Part shown: positions 47,513 to 61,200 of the stretch, piece after piece | Layout: the number at the start of each line of letters is the position of its first letter | How positions within the stretch are numbered: the first letter of the stretch is position 1 | Source of the DNA: Mesostigma viride | Lineage: Eukaryota > Streptophyta > Mesostigmatophyceae > Mesostigmatales > Mesostigmataceae | Assembly (NCBI GenBank): GCA_009746045.1 | Contig: RPFO01000256.1 | Coordinates: 1,354,966-1,418,965 of the forward strand | Length of the DNA: 64,000 bases | Reading direction: 5' to 3' | Position numbers and translations under genes: made by a program | The notes under the pieces: model-generated | Seen by the model: only the letters and a program-made list of their open reading frames with translations | What the model was told of the DNA's origin: nothing | Databases searched by the model: none

Positions 47513-49261
47513 TGTGATGGTTGCTGCGCTGCTAGGCAAAAACCTGCCACCTCCAAAGAAAACCCGATTAGCACATTTCTTCACGGTTAGGCAAACCAGG
47601 CATTCGCCCGCGATGAAAGTGAGACCTAAACGATGATACAAGCAGCCAACGGCTGACGATCTGCCCCGTAAGTCAGCATTTTACGAGTTGCACCTCAGCC
47701 AGATAAATGACAAAACTCGACGTCGCACATGCCACGCAGCAACAAGCCTCTTCCTTGGGCGCGCACGGCTATCTATGTGGAACGTTCCTCCATACATCCG
47801 TTTTCACCCCTCCAAAATCCTAGAAACATCATCAATCAGCCATCAGCGATTCGCAATTATACCTTATATGTCGCTAAATAATAATAAATTAATGAATTCC
47901 TCCCTGTTAAATTGCACAGGACCGCCATCGCTTGACGCTTCCCAAAATGGCCGGCCGTTGTGAACACTGACATTATATATGCTAACTCGGTACTTAAATT
48001 TAATGAAAGAGTTCAGGGAATCCTCAACCCTGGTATCTGACAACAGCTGACAAATACGACAATGTGACTACCGGTACTGTAACATAGTGACAAGACAAGC
48101 TGGACTAACTTGAAGAATTCCGGGAGGCATGAGTCATGCTGAGGCAGGGCTGAGGCATCCGCTTTTGGATAAGCCAGGGATCAGGATCAGTACTCAGTAC
48201 TGTATAAAAAGTGTATATCCCTACATGTAAAGACTGATTGAGATTGGAAATTAGGAATAGCCGAATAGGCCTGTCCACCTTAAGCTGTTTAGCACCTAAC
48301 ACCTTCCCCTGTTCCCCATGCATGGAGGTATGTAATCTGGTAAACCGGCCCGGTCAGTTTTATGATGTTGAAAAGCGGACCGTTTCATCCTTTCAGGCGC
48401 AAAGGGTTTGACTACTCTGCAGCATGATTTTCTGCTTAACTGGCTACAAGTAATTACTACATACGAACTATTGTACCAGGACATACGATGAACGTCGTGT
48501 ACCCTTCCAGACATTGCGCCGTACTTGCCAGTGTTGAGAGCCACCGTATTCGTTTCGGAGCCAGCAATTCTCGCGATTCCGGCTAGCCATTATTCCCGCG
48601 CATCTCCCCCTTGCAACTCCCCGCCAGAGCGCCATGATTTCGTGCAACGTGGTAAGCGCCAAATAATTCGGCCTTTTGCCCCCTTCGCCCAAATGCCACG
48701 TCGCAGCAGCAGCGTTGCGGAGTTGCAATCAGCATGTGCGTTTCCAGTTCATTCGTCACCGAACGAAGGACTCAGCTCCATCGCAAAGCGAGCGTTAGTT
48801 GCACGTGCAACGTCTTCAGCCCGTTGCTTACATGCAGAAGCGCCTTCGTTTTAGGGACTTCTCGGGCTCCATCTGTGCCTAATGATCCTGTAGAAATTCT
48901 GGGTACATCCTGGGTGCAGTCAATAATTATTTATCCTGGTATTCACGAGTAATTTCCATGGCGTGTAGCGTCGAAACCGCGAGTTTCGCTATTCGACATT
49001 ACCAATCTGCTCAGCGGTCGTTCAGAACGCCAAGGGGATGTGTTCTCACCCGCCAGCCTCACGTATGCGTGGGCAATTATATCACACTGCCTACAACGCT
49101 CAGTCGGGGAAGCGGAAGCCTCGGAGGCAAGGGGGCCCTGCGCGCGCTGGTGCCTAGTAGAGCCGTGCCAAACGGACGCTGCAAATATCGGATGGTGCCA
49201 CGTTGCAGCCTGCAGGGGTCTGCATCGGACGGACCCTCCATGGCATTACTTTTGGAAATTG
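47513..49261. promoter_or_regulatory. Divergent intergenic region, no gene recognised
   Basis: 1.75 kb between two divergent ATGs (47512 minus, 49262 plus). Several short frames exist (for example 48525-48854), but none has convincing composition or splice context. It presumably holds both promoters. Confidence 0.4.
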
Positions 49262-52200
49262 ATGGGTAAGGATGTGGAGAGTTCGCCAGCTTCCCAATTT
49301 ACCCTTAACCATTCCTTGGACTTGGCGGGACATACAGAGTTGGAAATTATGCCGTTGTATAGGCGCTACCTCACAGGATCGGAGGACATCGACAGGGGCA
49401 TGAGTGGCCTTATGGGTATGTACCAATAGCATATCGCGCCACCTTCTGCTTGTGGCGAACCTTCAGATTTCAGAAACTATCCATTCGTCTTTTTTCAACG
49501 GGCTCTTTCCGTTTCATGCCATGTATTCCTTCCGAATTGTACTGGGAAAAATGCAAGATCACCACATGCCATCCTGCATATTAAAAACTTCGTGTGCTTG
49601 GTAAGCTTGTTTAGTGGTACAGTAAGAAGAATTCTCTTTAGTGACCTTTCCCAATGCCAGTCATTTTGTGTGCTGATTCCAACATCGACAGGGCAGCACG
49701 TCACGCCGGATGCTGTTTTTCCCTCGCCACCCGCGAGCATCTTCCCCACTAGTTCAGTCCCTCAGTACCCTTAGTATACCCTTAGTACGCCGCACTCACG
49801 TACGCCAGCTGGCGCACAAGTCTAGTGCATAGCAGCTGGCACCCTAGCCAACTCATCCATGGCTGCTGGTGCACTAATCAGCTCATTGGGTACTGCTGGC
49901 GCACTAGCCAGCGCATCCCTTGCTAGTGGTGCACCTGATGGAATTCCTGCTGCTGGCGCCCCTGATTGAAGAATTGCTTCTGGCACACCTAATCAAATGT
50001 TTTCTGGTGGCGCACCCACCTAATGGAACATCTGCTGCTGGCACCCCTTATCAAACATTTGCTACTTAATCAAGTGTTTCCTGCTGGCGCATCCACCTAA
50101 TCGAGCATTTGCTGCGGATGCAGTCTAAACAAAACATCTGCCGCTGGCACACGTCACCCGCTTGTGCATGTCAACCGCACGCAGCGTGGTGGCGGATCTA
50201 CACGACTGCCTGCACCGTGCCTCCTTCAACGAAGGCAAGTGTTGGCATGGATGGGCAGCCGGTAGTTGTGGTCACGGATTGTTAGGTAGAGTTTGTCGTC
50301 ATGGATCTAATAGGTAGGGTTTGCTGCTGTGATTCCGTCATGATTTACGGGGCTGGGGTTGATAATCCATCACGTTCAGTTTATTGCCGATAGGGCTCAC
50401 CCATAGCTGGGCACAGCGACCCCTCATTACGAGAGGTGGCCCTCGCGAAGCCGAGACAGTATACATCCATAGTTATCCCTGTGCTTCATTGCTGTCCATC
50501 GCTATCGTCCGTCATTAGCATCTGCCATTACTGTCCGTCGTTTTGCCGGCCTTGCCCATAGTGTCCATGGTCTTCATAGCGTCGATAGTGTTCACATAGT
50601 CCTTGGTGTTGATAACGCTTGTAATGCCCATCATTGGGGTTCCCTGTGACAGCCATTTGCTATACCCTCGTCATGAGCGAGCTCTGCTGTAAATGCTGAT
50701 TGATACATGGCACATCTCTCCGGTATGATCGAGCATGCGCCTTGGTCATGAAAGAGCTCTTCTGCTTCTGCCATGGTCCCTGTATTGCCATGGTCAGTGT
50801 CCGTCTATCTGGTACGAGCGTGACCGTGAGGGTGTATGGTACTGAGATCTCTCACCGCAACAACTCGTCGGATGATGGTGGGCCCCCAGTGGATCGCGCC
50901 GTGTTGGTGGCCACACTTTGTTAGCTACAAAGTATCTACTGCTATGATATAGCCTCTAAGTATATATGATATAGCCTCTAAGTATATATGATGTAGCCAC
51001 AAGTATCTACTGCTATGATATAGCCTCTAAGTATGTCATATATAGCCTCTTAAGTATACATGATGTAGCCACAGGTATATACTGCTATGATATAGCCTCT
51101 AAGTGTATACTACTATGATGTATAAATATGATTGTCGGCCCGCTAGACCACCACCCTTGCCTTGCCTCGTGCGTGGCCTTGACCAACGCCATATGCCATA
51201 GGTGCACCAACTTCATGTGTCATAGGTGCGCCAAGTGTCGTTGTGCACTAGCTGCTGCTGGCTTGGTCCACGGACCTGGCCATTCTACATTGTTCCGTGG
51301 GTTGGTTAATGCTTGAGGCTATCTTGTAGTTATGTCGTGTCGTATAATGCCTACATCGTCATAAGAGCTCTTGTTTCAATCTCCAGGGTCATCCTTAACC
51401 GTAGCCTGGGGTTATCCTGTCGACCCTGTTTTTCTTGGCTAACAGACCTGCTTGGCTAACAGACCTTCATGGTCAACAGAAAGTCTTGGCTAACAGACCT
51501 TCTTGGTTAACAGACCTTTGTTAACTATGATGCCCCCGGCCTCCCCCCTGGCTGGTCTCCTGACTCACCTCCACAACAGCGTTTGAGGAGCTGGGCCTGG
51601 GCTGTTACAGATGGAATGAGGCGATGTACAAGGACCTGCTGCGGTGCGTGCAGACTGTGCATAACATGACATGGCCTAGTACCACCGCTAGTACATGGCC
51701 CAGTAGCGCGATTGCCTGCCAGCATCTATTGTCCATGTACAACGACCTGCTGCAGTGCATGGTTGCTTCCTGCCTGTAACACCGCTCTCATCGCCCCAGC
51801 CGAGAATATCGGGACTTTTGGAAGCTAAGAGCGGAAGCTCCCCCACCTTAGCCTAGTTATTGGAGCCCAGCCACTGCATTAGGGGGTGCCATGCAAAGAG
51901 GTACTCTAGCAAGTTTAGAGGGGTGCACCCTTGCAAGCCTAGAGGGGTAGTGGTATCCTCTTGCAAATCGAGAGGGGGATCAGCCTGTCTGTGGCTGGTA
52001 GGCAGCCCATCCATCGACCAAAGTGTCACATGACGCAGTCTACGTGTAAATTTATTTACCCGTGTGATCCGCCCTCCCTCTCGCCCACCTGCTCGGCTCC
52101 CTTTTCCCGACTCCCTTGCCTTTCCCCCTCCCCTGCTAGCGGGGCCTCTTTTGTCAGGTAGCAAAATCCCCGCTATTAGCATCTAGCAGCCAGCCAACCA

Positions 52201-55200
52201 ACCAACCCGCAAACCGCGTGCCCACTCAACCTACCCACCCATCCGCCGCACGTAGTGGCTGCTTGCTTTGCATCATTTTATGATGATGATTTGCGGTGGG
52301 CATACTAAGATTTCCATACCTGTCAGGTACTTTTCCAAACCCTGGATTCAAGGTTGTCGTGGGCGCCTCCACTTTCCTGCTCCACTCGCGGCTCTGGCCA
52401 TGTCGGAGGTGGCCATGGCCCGGATTCTCCCTTTTTTCTAACGAAAAGTACCTAGAACCGGCTACCAGCGTGTGGCATGAGCCTATGCACGGTAGTAGGC
52501 ATTGTGGTCTCTATGGTCTGTGCCCCCGGAGGAAGGTGCCCTTTTATTTGGCGCCTTGATGCTTGATGAATCCCTGTGTGTAGTTAGCCCCTGTTGTGTG
52601 GTAGGGCCTGTGTTTGTTTCTTTTTTAACCAGCATGCCATGCTGTAAACAGTCGGGGCACTGGAAAGGGCCGGGGTAGTTTTCTTGCCGCTGCGTTTTAT
52701 CCCCTTCGGTAGAATAATTGTGTGCCTTCCTTTGAACAATGACGTCGCCCCTGATTGCTAGACATTACTCTCATTTGTCATCGGAAGCTTGTTCTCTTTT
52801 GTTACCAAAGTAGTTACTTTTCTTTTGTTAGAGAACCGTGCCTTTTTCGTTAGAAATGTTTGCGGCGAATCGGCCACGGGCCAACGCACGCTGCTATCTC
52901 TGCTGTTGTGTGTTTATCACTAACAGTGTGTGTACGTCCAGTTGGGAACGAATTTTCCATCTGAGACAGCTAAAGTTGGTTTAGTGATCATCGAACGCGG
53001 TGCCATATATCATGATGGCTCGGCCTTCAATAGGAGATATCTATTACAATCACAGGATAGGATACGATTAGCAAAATGATAGGAATTCCGTGATGCTGAT
53101 ATCTCCGTGTTTGCCTGTTTGTAAACCCATGCGTCTACTGGTGCGCAGAGCAGGGCAGGGCTCCCCGGAGGGGATGTGCCTGGCGTACTTCAAGACGGTA
53201 CGCAGTAGGTGATGAGTGTGCCTGGCTTGTTGCAGAACGGTGATGAGTGTGCCTGGCTTGTTCCAGAACGGGGATGAGTGTGTCTGGCTTGTGGCAGAGG
53301 GGGGATGAGGGGAGTGTTGTGTCTGGCTTGTGGCAGAGGGAACGGGGGATGGGTGGAGTGTTGTGTCTGGCTTGTGGCAGAGGGAACGGGGGATGGGGGG
53401 AGTGTTGTGTCTGGCTTGTGGCAGAGGGAACGGGGGATGGGTGGAGTGTTGTGTGTGGCTTGTGGCAGAGGGAACGGGGGATGGGGGGAGTGTTGTGTCT
53501 GGCTTGTGGCAGAGGGAACGGGGGATGGGTGGAGTGTTGTGTCTGGCTTGTGGCAGAGGGAACGGGGGATGGGTGGAGTGTTGTGTGTGGCTTGTGGCAG
53601 AGGGAACGGGGGATGGGGGGAGTGTTGTGTCTGGCTTGTGGCAGAGGGAACGGGGGATGGGAGGAGTGTTGTGTCTGGCTTGTGGCAGAGGGAACGGGGG
53701 ATGGGAGGAGTGTTGTGTCTGGCTTGTGGCAGAGGGAACGGGGGATGGGAGGAGTGTTGTGTCTGGCTTGTGGCAGAGGGAACGGGGGATGGGTGGAGTG
53801 TTGTGTCTGGCTTGTGGCAGAGGGGGATGAGGGGAGTGTTGTGTCTGGCTTGTGGCAGAGGGAACGGGGGATGGGGGGAGTGTTGTGTCTGGCTTGTGGC
53901 AGAGGGAACGGGGGATGGGAGGAGTGTTGTGTCTGGCTTGTGGCAGAGGGGGGATGAGAGGAGTGTTGTGTGTGGCTTGTGGCAGAGGGAACGGGGGATG
54001 GGTGGAGTGTTGTGTCTGGCTTGTGGCAGAGGGAACGGGGGATGGGTGTTGTGTCTGGCTTGTGGCAGAGGGAACGGGGGATGCGTGTGCCTGGCTTGTT
54101 TCAGAACGGTGATGAGTGTTGTGCCTGGCTTGTTCCAGGACGGTGCGCATCCATCGGGTGCTCCTGTGCTGCTGGTGGGTGGGTGCGGAGGAAAGCATCG
54201 GGGGGTGCTGGTGGGTGGCTTGTTCCAGAACGGTGCGCATCCGGTGATGAAATTTGTTTTGTTCAGTTGTCATGCCTATAGTTCGCCTGGCTGTAGACAA
54301 CATGCCTATAGTTCGCCTGGCTGTAGACAACATGCCTATAGTTCGCCTGGCTGTAGACAACATGCCTATAGTTTTCCTGGCTGCAGACAACATGCCTATA
54401 GTTCGCCTGGCTGTAGACAACATGCCTATAGTTCGCCTGGCTGTAGTCAACATGCCTATAGTTCGCCTGGCTGTAGACAACATGCCTATAGTTTTCCTGG
54501 CTGCAGACAACATGCCTATAGTTCGCCTGGCTGTAGACAACATGCCTATAGTTCGCCTGGCTGTAGTCAACATGCCTATAGTTCGCCTGGCTGTAGACAA
54601 CATGCCTATAGTTTTCCTGGCTGCAGACAACATGCCTATAGTTCGCCTGGCTGTAGACAACATGCCTATAGTTCGCCTGGCTGTAGTCAACATGCCTATA
54701 GTTCGCCTGGCTGCAGACAACAACTGGCTACTCTGATAGTTCCTTGAGTTGCTATCACCAAGGTACTTGTGACTGGGGTTGATTGCTGCCGTTGATTTGC
54801 GATTGTCGATGATTCCTTGCGTGTAGTGTATCATGTTGGCTCTTGACCGTCGTCTGTTCGCATTTTTCTTTCCTTACTCATGCTGCCGTGATTTCTAATC
54901 AGACATGGACTGCTTCGTTGCACGTTGCAATCTTTTTGCTGGCCTTCTGCCATTCCGACAAGATGACGGGAACTGTTCGTGCTTGTGTGGGTGTAGATGT
55001 CTGTATGCGTGTTTGGTTTTGTGTGGTTCCGTGTTTTGCGCGTGCGCATGTGGGGCATTGGGTTGACGTTTTGTGAAAAACTCTACAAATGGCTGGCGTG
55101 AGGTGACTCAACAAATTGTTGAACTGCTGCTGACCGACACTGGGCGCCTGTGGCAGGTCGGGTTCCCCATGTTGTTGAGGACGGAGGATGAGCCGAGTTT

Positions 55201-58200
55201 CATCGGACAAGTCGTCAAGCAAAAGGTGGGCTTGAAACTTCAGAGTATTCTTATGGCGTAGTCATAGTCTTATTTGCCAAGTCGTCAAGCAAAAGGTGGG
55301 CTTGAAACTTCAGAGTATTCTTATGACGTAGTCATAGTCTTATTCGCCAAGCCGTCAAGCAAGGGGTGGGCATGGTCTTAGAAAGTGTTGTTACGTTGTC
55401 CTTGTACATGTAGTGCTCTTTGTTTACTTGTATCGTAAGGAATTGGAGGATTCGTACGGTGTACTAATGCCATCGGACGTGGTATTTGCATCCCATGCAA
55501 GGGGCCTAACTAGCTAGGCAGAACACCCTCATATCAGTGTCACGTGCCAGCCTGCACTCATCGAAACATTCTCTACCTAGCAGTTCCGGCAGCACCTGGG
55601 TTGCGCGTCGCTCGCCGGCGATTCCGCGCAGTCACAGTAAACACTGGCGAATGTACGGACACGAACCGATTGATACAGGGTAGCGAGATGTAAAAACGAT
55701 ACTGATCGAATTGTTAATATATGTACTCAAATGCAGGGATCATAAGGACCGCAAGCGGGCACTGCTAATAGGTATTGACATGTGCATCACACATACATCC
55801 GTTATTGAATACCAAGAGGGTGAGAGCTTCTTCGGACCAATCTCACCTAGGACCGCTGGCAAGGTGGCAAGCTGGCAAGCTGGCAAGCTGGCGACCTGGC
55901 TGTTGGCGCCGCCATGAGCGCTGGCTATCTAGAACCTGCCGAGCTAGAGCCCGCACGGATTCTCTGTAAGCTCAGGACTGGACCGGCCCTTGGAAGATCT
56001 TTGAATCCACCTTAGGTCCAAATGGTTAGTCCAAATTACACAAAGTCGCACAAATATAATGAATAACTCCACGCGGGTTCAAGGTCCGGTCAGAACCACT
56101 TTCGACCGGAGCCTCTCACTCCTTTCTATTCTAACTACTGGTGCGCCCGTATAATTGCTCGGGCCGCAACATGGACGCGATAATACAGTAGTGGGCTTTG
56201 CAAATGCAATAGCTTTTTTCCCTTGAGCACGCCCACAGAAGTTGTTGTTCTTACTGCTCCCTCCTCCTCTGCCTCTTCCCCCCCTGCCCCCCTGCCCCCC
56301 CGTTCCTTCCCTCGCCATTGTTTTCCCAAGAGAGGGCGGTGTAGTGCCTCACCTTTAGCCTTACCTGGGTTGGGGATATCACAAATATTCGCTTCTCCTC
56401 TTGTTTCCTACGGGTATGTTTTTCAACCGTTGGTCGAAGGCAATACTGTTTTCTGCCATTGAGTTAAGAGCGCCTCTGCCTTTTGCCCCCACATGGCACG
56501 CCGCATTCTTACTAAACCTAACACTTGTATTTACTTAAAATATTTTGTCTTCTCTGTTCTGACTGACAACACGCCTGTTATTTGTTTTGGGGGGGTGGGG
56601 GGTCGGGGTGGGGGGTGGGTGGGGGGAGGGTGTGGGGGGGGATGGGGCATATTGGGGATGTCGAGGGGTTTTAGGTATGGCTGCGGTTGGGGAGGCTGTT
56701 TGGATGGGGGGGGGGGGGATGCATTCACCTGGGGGTGGCTTGGGTGGGGTTTTGGGGTGTGGCACGGAGTTGGGGGGACATATTTATGCAGGACATAGCG
56801 GCACGTGCGTTGGTGAAGGAGGGGAAGATTCCTCTAAAATACGGCGTACAGCAGTAAGTACATTTGTCTGAAACCGCTATTGGTTGTCGGAGTAACACAG
56901 TCTACATCAATATTGCGTGCAGCAGTAATTAGCGTGGTTGGGGTTTGGGTGAGGTGTGTTTTGAACCACCATTGCGGACCGCGACATCCCACAGACGACT
57001 CCGGGCAAGACGCGACCTCCCACAGACGACTCCGGGCTCTTGCCCATGTGGTCGGAGCTGGTTGTGCGGTGTGGAAAGCGCTCTGGACATACGTCCCTAT
57101 GCGTGGCATTTCATCTGTGTACTGCCCCCCTGTCCGCCATGCTTTGGGTTGTTTTATGTACCTGCATTTTTCTTTAGGGTTCTTTAGCAGGTTACATAGA
57201 AGCTCATTTGTTCCTGGTTCAGGGGGGAAATGCTCTGCATCATTCGCCCTTGCGTATACTAGCCCTCGTGCCGGCATGTGCTGGCTGACTGAGTGGTGGC
57301 TGGGTGAGTGGCCTAGGTCTGGCTTATGTCGTTGCTTTGTTTCACAAAACAATCAATGTAGCGCAAGGAGTGTATGTGGAAGCAACAGATAGGCACTCTT
57401 TGTGCGTTCTCTCGCTGTCACAGAGGAGGGCCCATGATGATGCCAATGATAAATACGTTAAAATACGTAAGAGGAGTAGCTACGCGGTACCTTAGACTAG
57501 ATGTTGGAAATACTTCAAAGTAATTGTTTGATTAGTTTGGTTCCTACGGCTTCGCAAGGCTACCCCTTCAACAGGTGCCGATGGGCTTTCACACGGAGCG
57601 CTTGGGGCCATTCTAAGGCTCTAGTTTTTTACCCTCAGGGTGATCAACTCTCAGGGCCGCTTATTAAATAATAGCAGGTGGCATGGTGTTATGTCACGTG
57701 CAGCCTGTACTACTGTGTGTTTATCTAGCTGGTTGGTAACATCGCATCCGGGCTATCCCATCTCACCCCAAGCAGGTTTCTGAAGGAACTGCATGCAAAA
57801 GGCATCCTGTACGCACTGACACTTCTGTGGCCGAACCTATAAATGCTAACCCCGTTGCTAATCCTGTTGCTAATCCTGTTGCTAATCCTGTTGCTAATCC
57901 CGTTGCTAACCCCGTTGCTAATCCTGTTGCTAATCCTGTTGCTAATCCTGTTGCTAATCCCGTTGCTAATCCTGTTGCTAATCCTGTTGCTAATCCTGTT
58001 GCTAATCCAAACGTCCCCTAACCAGATTCCTCGAGGACGCGCACGCAAAAGGCATCCCTGTGCTGCTGGTGCACCCGGCCGACATGCCCCTGGGGGAGGA
58101 CATCACCCGGTGGGTGCTTACTGGAGTGTGGGTGGGGGCAGATTGTTGGAGCTGTGGCGTTGCAAGGCACATCACCATGGGTTGCATAGTAAGCTTTATT

Positions 58201-61200
58201 TTCATACGACAACTACTACAGCTTTGTTTTCATAGTAGTACTACTATAGCTTTCTTTCTACTGCTACTACTACAACAGTATAGCTTTGTCAGGATTCTCA
58301 GTTCGTCAGGCCTGCGCTGGCTGTCTCACGGATGCATTCAGAGGAAACAAGAACAATTACTAAGACAACTAGTTATACAAAATGGTTCTCGTTGATGTTG
58401 TCGTCCTGGCCCTCCCCCTCGTCCTCGCCCTCGCCCTCGCCCTCGCCCTCGCCCTCGCCCTCGCCCTCGCCCTCGCCCTCGCCCTCGCCCTCGCCCTCGC
58501 CCTCGCCCTCGCCCTCGCCCTCGCCCTCGCCCTCGCCCTCGCCCTCGCCCTCGCCCTCGCCCTCGCCCTCGCCCTCGCCCTCGCCCTCGCCCTCGCCCTC
58601 GCCCTCGCCCTCGCCCTCGCCCTCGCCCTCGCCCTCGCCCTCGCCCTCGCCCTCGCCCTCGCCCTCGCCCTCGCCCTCGCCCTCGCCCTCGCCCTCGCCC
58701 TCGCCCTCGCCCTCGCCCTCGCCCTCGCCCTCGCCCTCGCCCTCGCCCTCGCCCTCGCCCTCGCCCTCGCCCTCGCCCTCGCCCTCGCCCTCGCCCTCGC
58801 CCTCGCCCTCGCCCTCGCCCTCGCCCTCGCCCTCGCCCTCGCCCTCGCCCTCGCCCTCGCCCTCGCCCTCGCCCTCGCCCTCGCCCTCGCCCTCGCCCTC
58901 GCCCTCGCCCTCGCCCTCGCCCTCGCCCTCGCCCTCGCCCTCGCCCTCGCCCTCGCCCTCGCCCTCGCCCTCGCCCTCGCCCTCGCCCTCGCCCTCGCCC
59001 TCGCCCTCGCCCTCGCCCTCGCCCTCGCCCTCGCCCTCGCCCTCGCCCTCGCCCTCGCCCTCGCCCTCGCCCTCGCCCTCGCCCTCGCCCTCGCCCTCGC
59101 CCTCGCCCTCGCCCTCGCCCTCGCCCTCGCCCTCGCCCTCGCCCTCGCCCTCGCCCTCGCCCTCGCCCTCGCCCTCGCCCTCGCCCTCGCCCTCGCCCTC
59201 GCCCTCGCCCTCGCCCTCGCCCTCGCCCTCGCCCTCGCCCTCGCCCTCGCCCTCGCCCTCGCCCTCGCCCTCGCCCTCGCCCTCGCCCTCGCCCTCGCCC
59301 TCGCCCTCGCCCTCGCCCTCGCCCTCGCCCTCGCCCTCGCCCTCGCCCTCGCCCTCGCCCTCGCCCTCGCCCTCGCCCTCGCCCTCGCCCTCGCCCTCGC
59401 CCTCGCCCTCGCCCTCGCCCTCGCCCTCGCCCTCGCCCTCGCCCTCGCCCTCGCCCTCGCCCTCGCCCTCGCCCTCGCCCTCGCCCTCGCCCTCGCCCTC
59501 GCCCTCGCCCTCGCCCTCGCCCTCGCCCTCGCCCTCGCCCTCGCCCTCGCCCTCGCCCTCGCCCTCGCCCTCGCCCTCGCCCTCGCCCTCGCCCTCGCCC
59601 TCGCCCTCGCCCTCGCCCTCGCCCTCGCCCTCGCCCTCGCCCTCGCCCTCGCCCTCGCCCTCGCCCTCGCCCTCGCCCTCGCCCTCGCCCTCGCCCTCGC
59701 CCTCGCCCTCGCCCTCGCCCTCGCCCTCGCCCTCGCCCTCGCCCTCGCCCTCGCCCTCGCCCTCGCCCTCGCCCTCGCCCTCGCCCTCGCCCTCGCCCTC
59801 GCCCTCGCCCTCGCCCTCGCCCTCGCCCTCGCCCTCGCCCTCGCCCTCGCCCTCGCCCTCGCCCTCGCCCTCGCCCTCGCCCTCGCCCTCGCCCTCGCCC
59901 TCGCCCTCGCCCTCGCCCTCGCCCTCGCCCTCGCCCTCGCCCTCGCCCTCGCCCTCGCCCTCGCCCTCGCCCTCGCCCTCGCCCTCGCCCTCGCCCTCGC
60001 CCTCGCCCTCGCCCTCGCCCTCGCCCTCGCCCTCGCCCTCGCCCTCGCCCTCGCCCTCGCCCTCGCCCTCGCCCTCGCCCTCGCCCTCGCCCTCGCCCTC
60101 GCCCTCGCCCTCGCCCTCGCCCTCGCCCTCGCCCTCGCCCTCGCCCTCGCCCTCGCCCTCGCCCTCGCCCTCGCCCTCGCCCTCGCCCTTGCCCTCGCCC
60201 TCGCCCTCGCCCTCGCCCTTGCCCTCGCCCTCGCTCTCGTTTGCTGTGGCCCTTCACTACTTGGCACTTCCGCATCTGCTTCCATGAAGCAGAGCCCTCC
60301 TGGCTAAGCTTCACCCCAAGCTCAAGGAAGGGCCGCACCCCGTGCGGGCGGGCGTCCACTACGCCATCCGAGACAAACCCTCGGCCGCGGCGGCCCTGTC
60401 GGCTGCTGCGGGAGCTGCCAGTAAGTGAGCTTACAGCCACCAAAACGGCAGATCCGTCTGAGGTTAGACGAGCTGTTACATGTTATCTGTCAGTATATGT
60501 CACTCACATAGTTACAACGGCTTCTGCATGGCAATCGCTTCTCGTTTGGTTGGTTTACATTCTTTGTATCAATCTTGGCGTTGAGGACCACCCTTGTGTC
60601 TTCTTAGTATTAGTTAGCAGACTTAAAGCAATTTTGGTGGTGGTCACAGTTGTGCTGTTTTTTGGCCTTCTTCTTGTAACAGCAGGTCTCATGGGGACGA
60701 TCTTTATAGGTGGAGACGGCCCTGATTATGTCATGCAATGTGTACGTTTTTGTTGCTGCGTTGGTTCTTGTCAGCCCCTTGTAATAGCCGGCCTCTCGTG
60801 GATGGTAGCAAAATGAAAATGCATGGGTGGCTGTAGGCAAGAAACGCAAAAGAAACTCATCGTAGTAAAGCGCAAGATTCTAGGGTGGTCATGGCAATTC
60901 CCAGTGCCAACATATGCAAAGTGTGAAAGATTCTAGGGTGTGCAAGGGTCTTGGTAAGTGCATCCAAACAGCTAGTGCACCTGCTCTCATCGGCGGTCAT
61001 GGCTCACTGGTCTCTCGCAGGACCAGCCTCACTAGTCTCTCGCAGGACGATCCGCCTCCCAGCAGTTATCCCTGCTATCCCCGTTCTCCATCCCCCATGG
61101 CCGCACCTTATGTCTGCCTCGTGCTGCACATCACGAAACTGATGACTGCACATCACTGATGTGATGAAATGATTCGTCTGCTGGCATGCTGCACAGCAAC

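Noticed and set aside
47688-49269. Several 60-110 residue frames in the divergent intergenic region
   Set aside because: No domain, coding bias or splice support; probably chance.
53220-54720. CRISPR-like direct repeats
   Set aside because: Tandem units without unique spacers in a eukaryotic intron; these are minisatellites.
53068-54834. 588-residue minus and 489-residue plus frames of repeated peptides
   Set aside because: They are translations of the 44-bp and 30-bp minisatellites, whose unit happens to lack stops. The region is an intron of the plus-strand gene.
57725-58048. [12 protein letters not shown] repeat protein on the minus strand
   Set aside because: Translation of the 12-bp minisatellite between an exon and its decayed duplicate.
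58332-60443. Five very long SP/AL/RG/RA dipeptide frames
   Set aside because: Trivial readings of the CCCTCG hexamer array, which lies in an intron.
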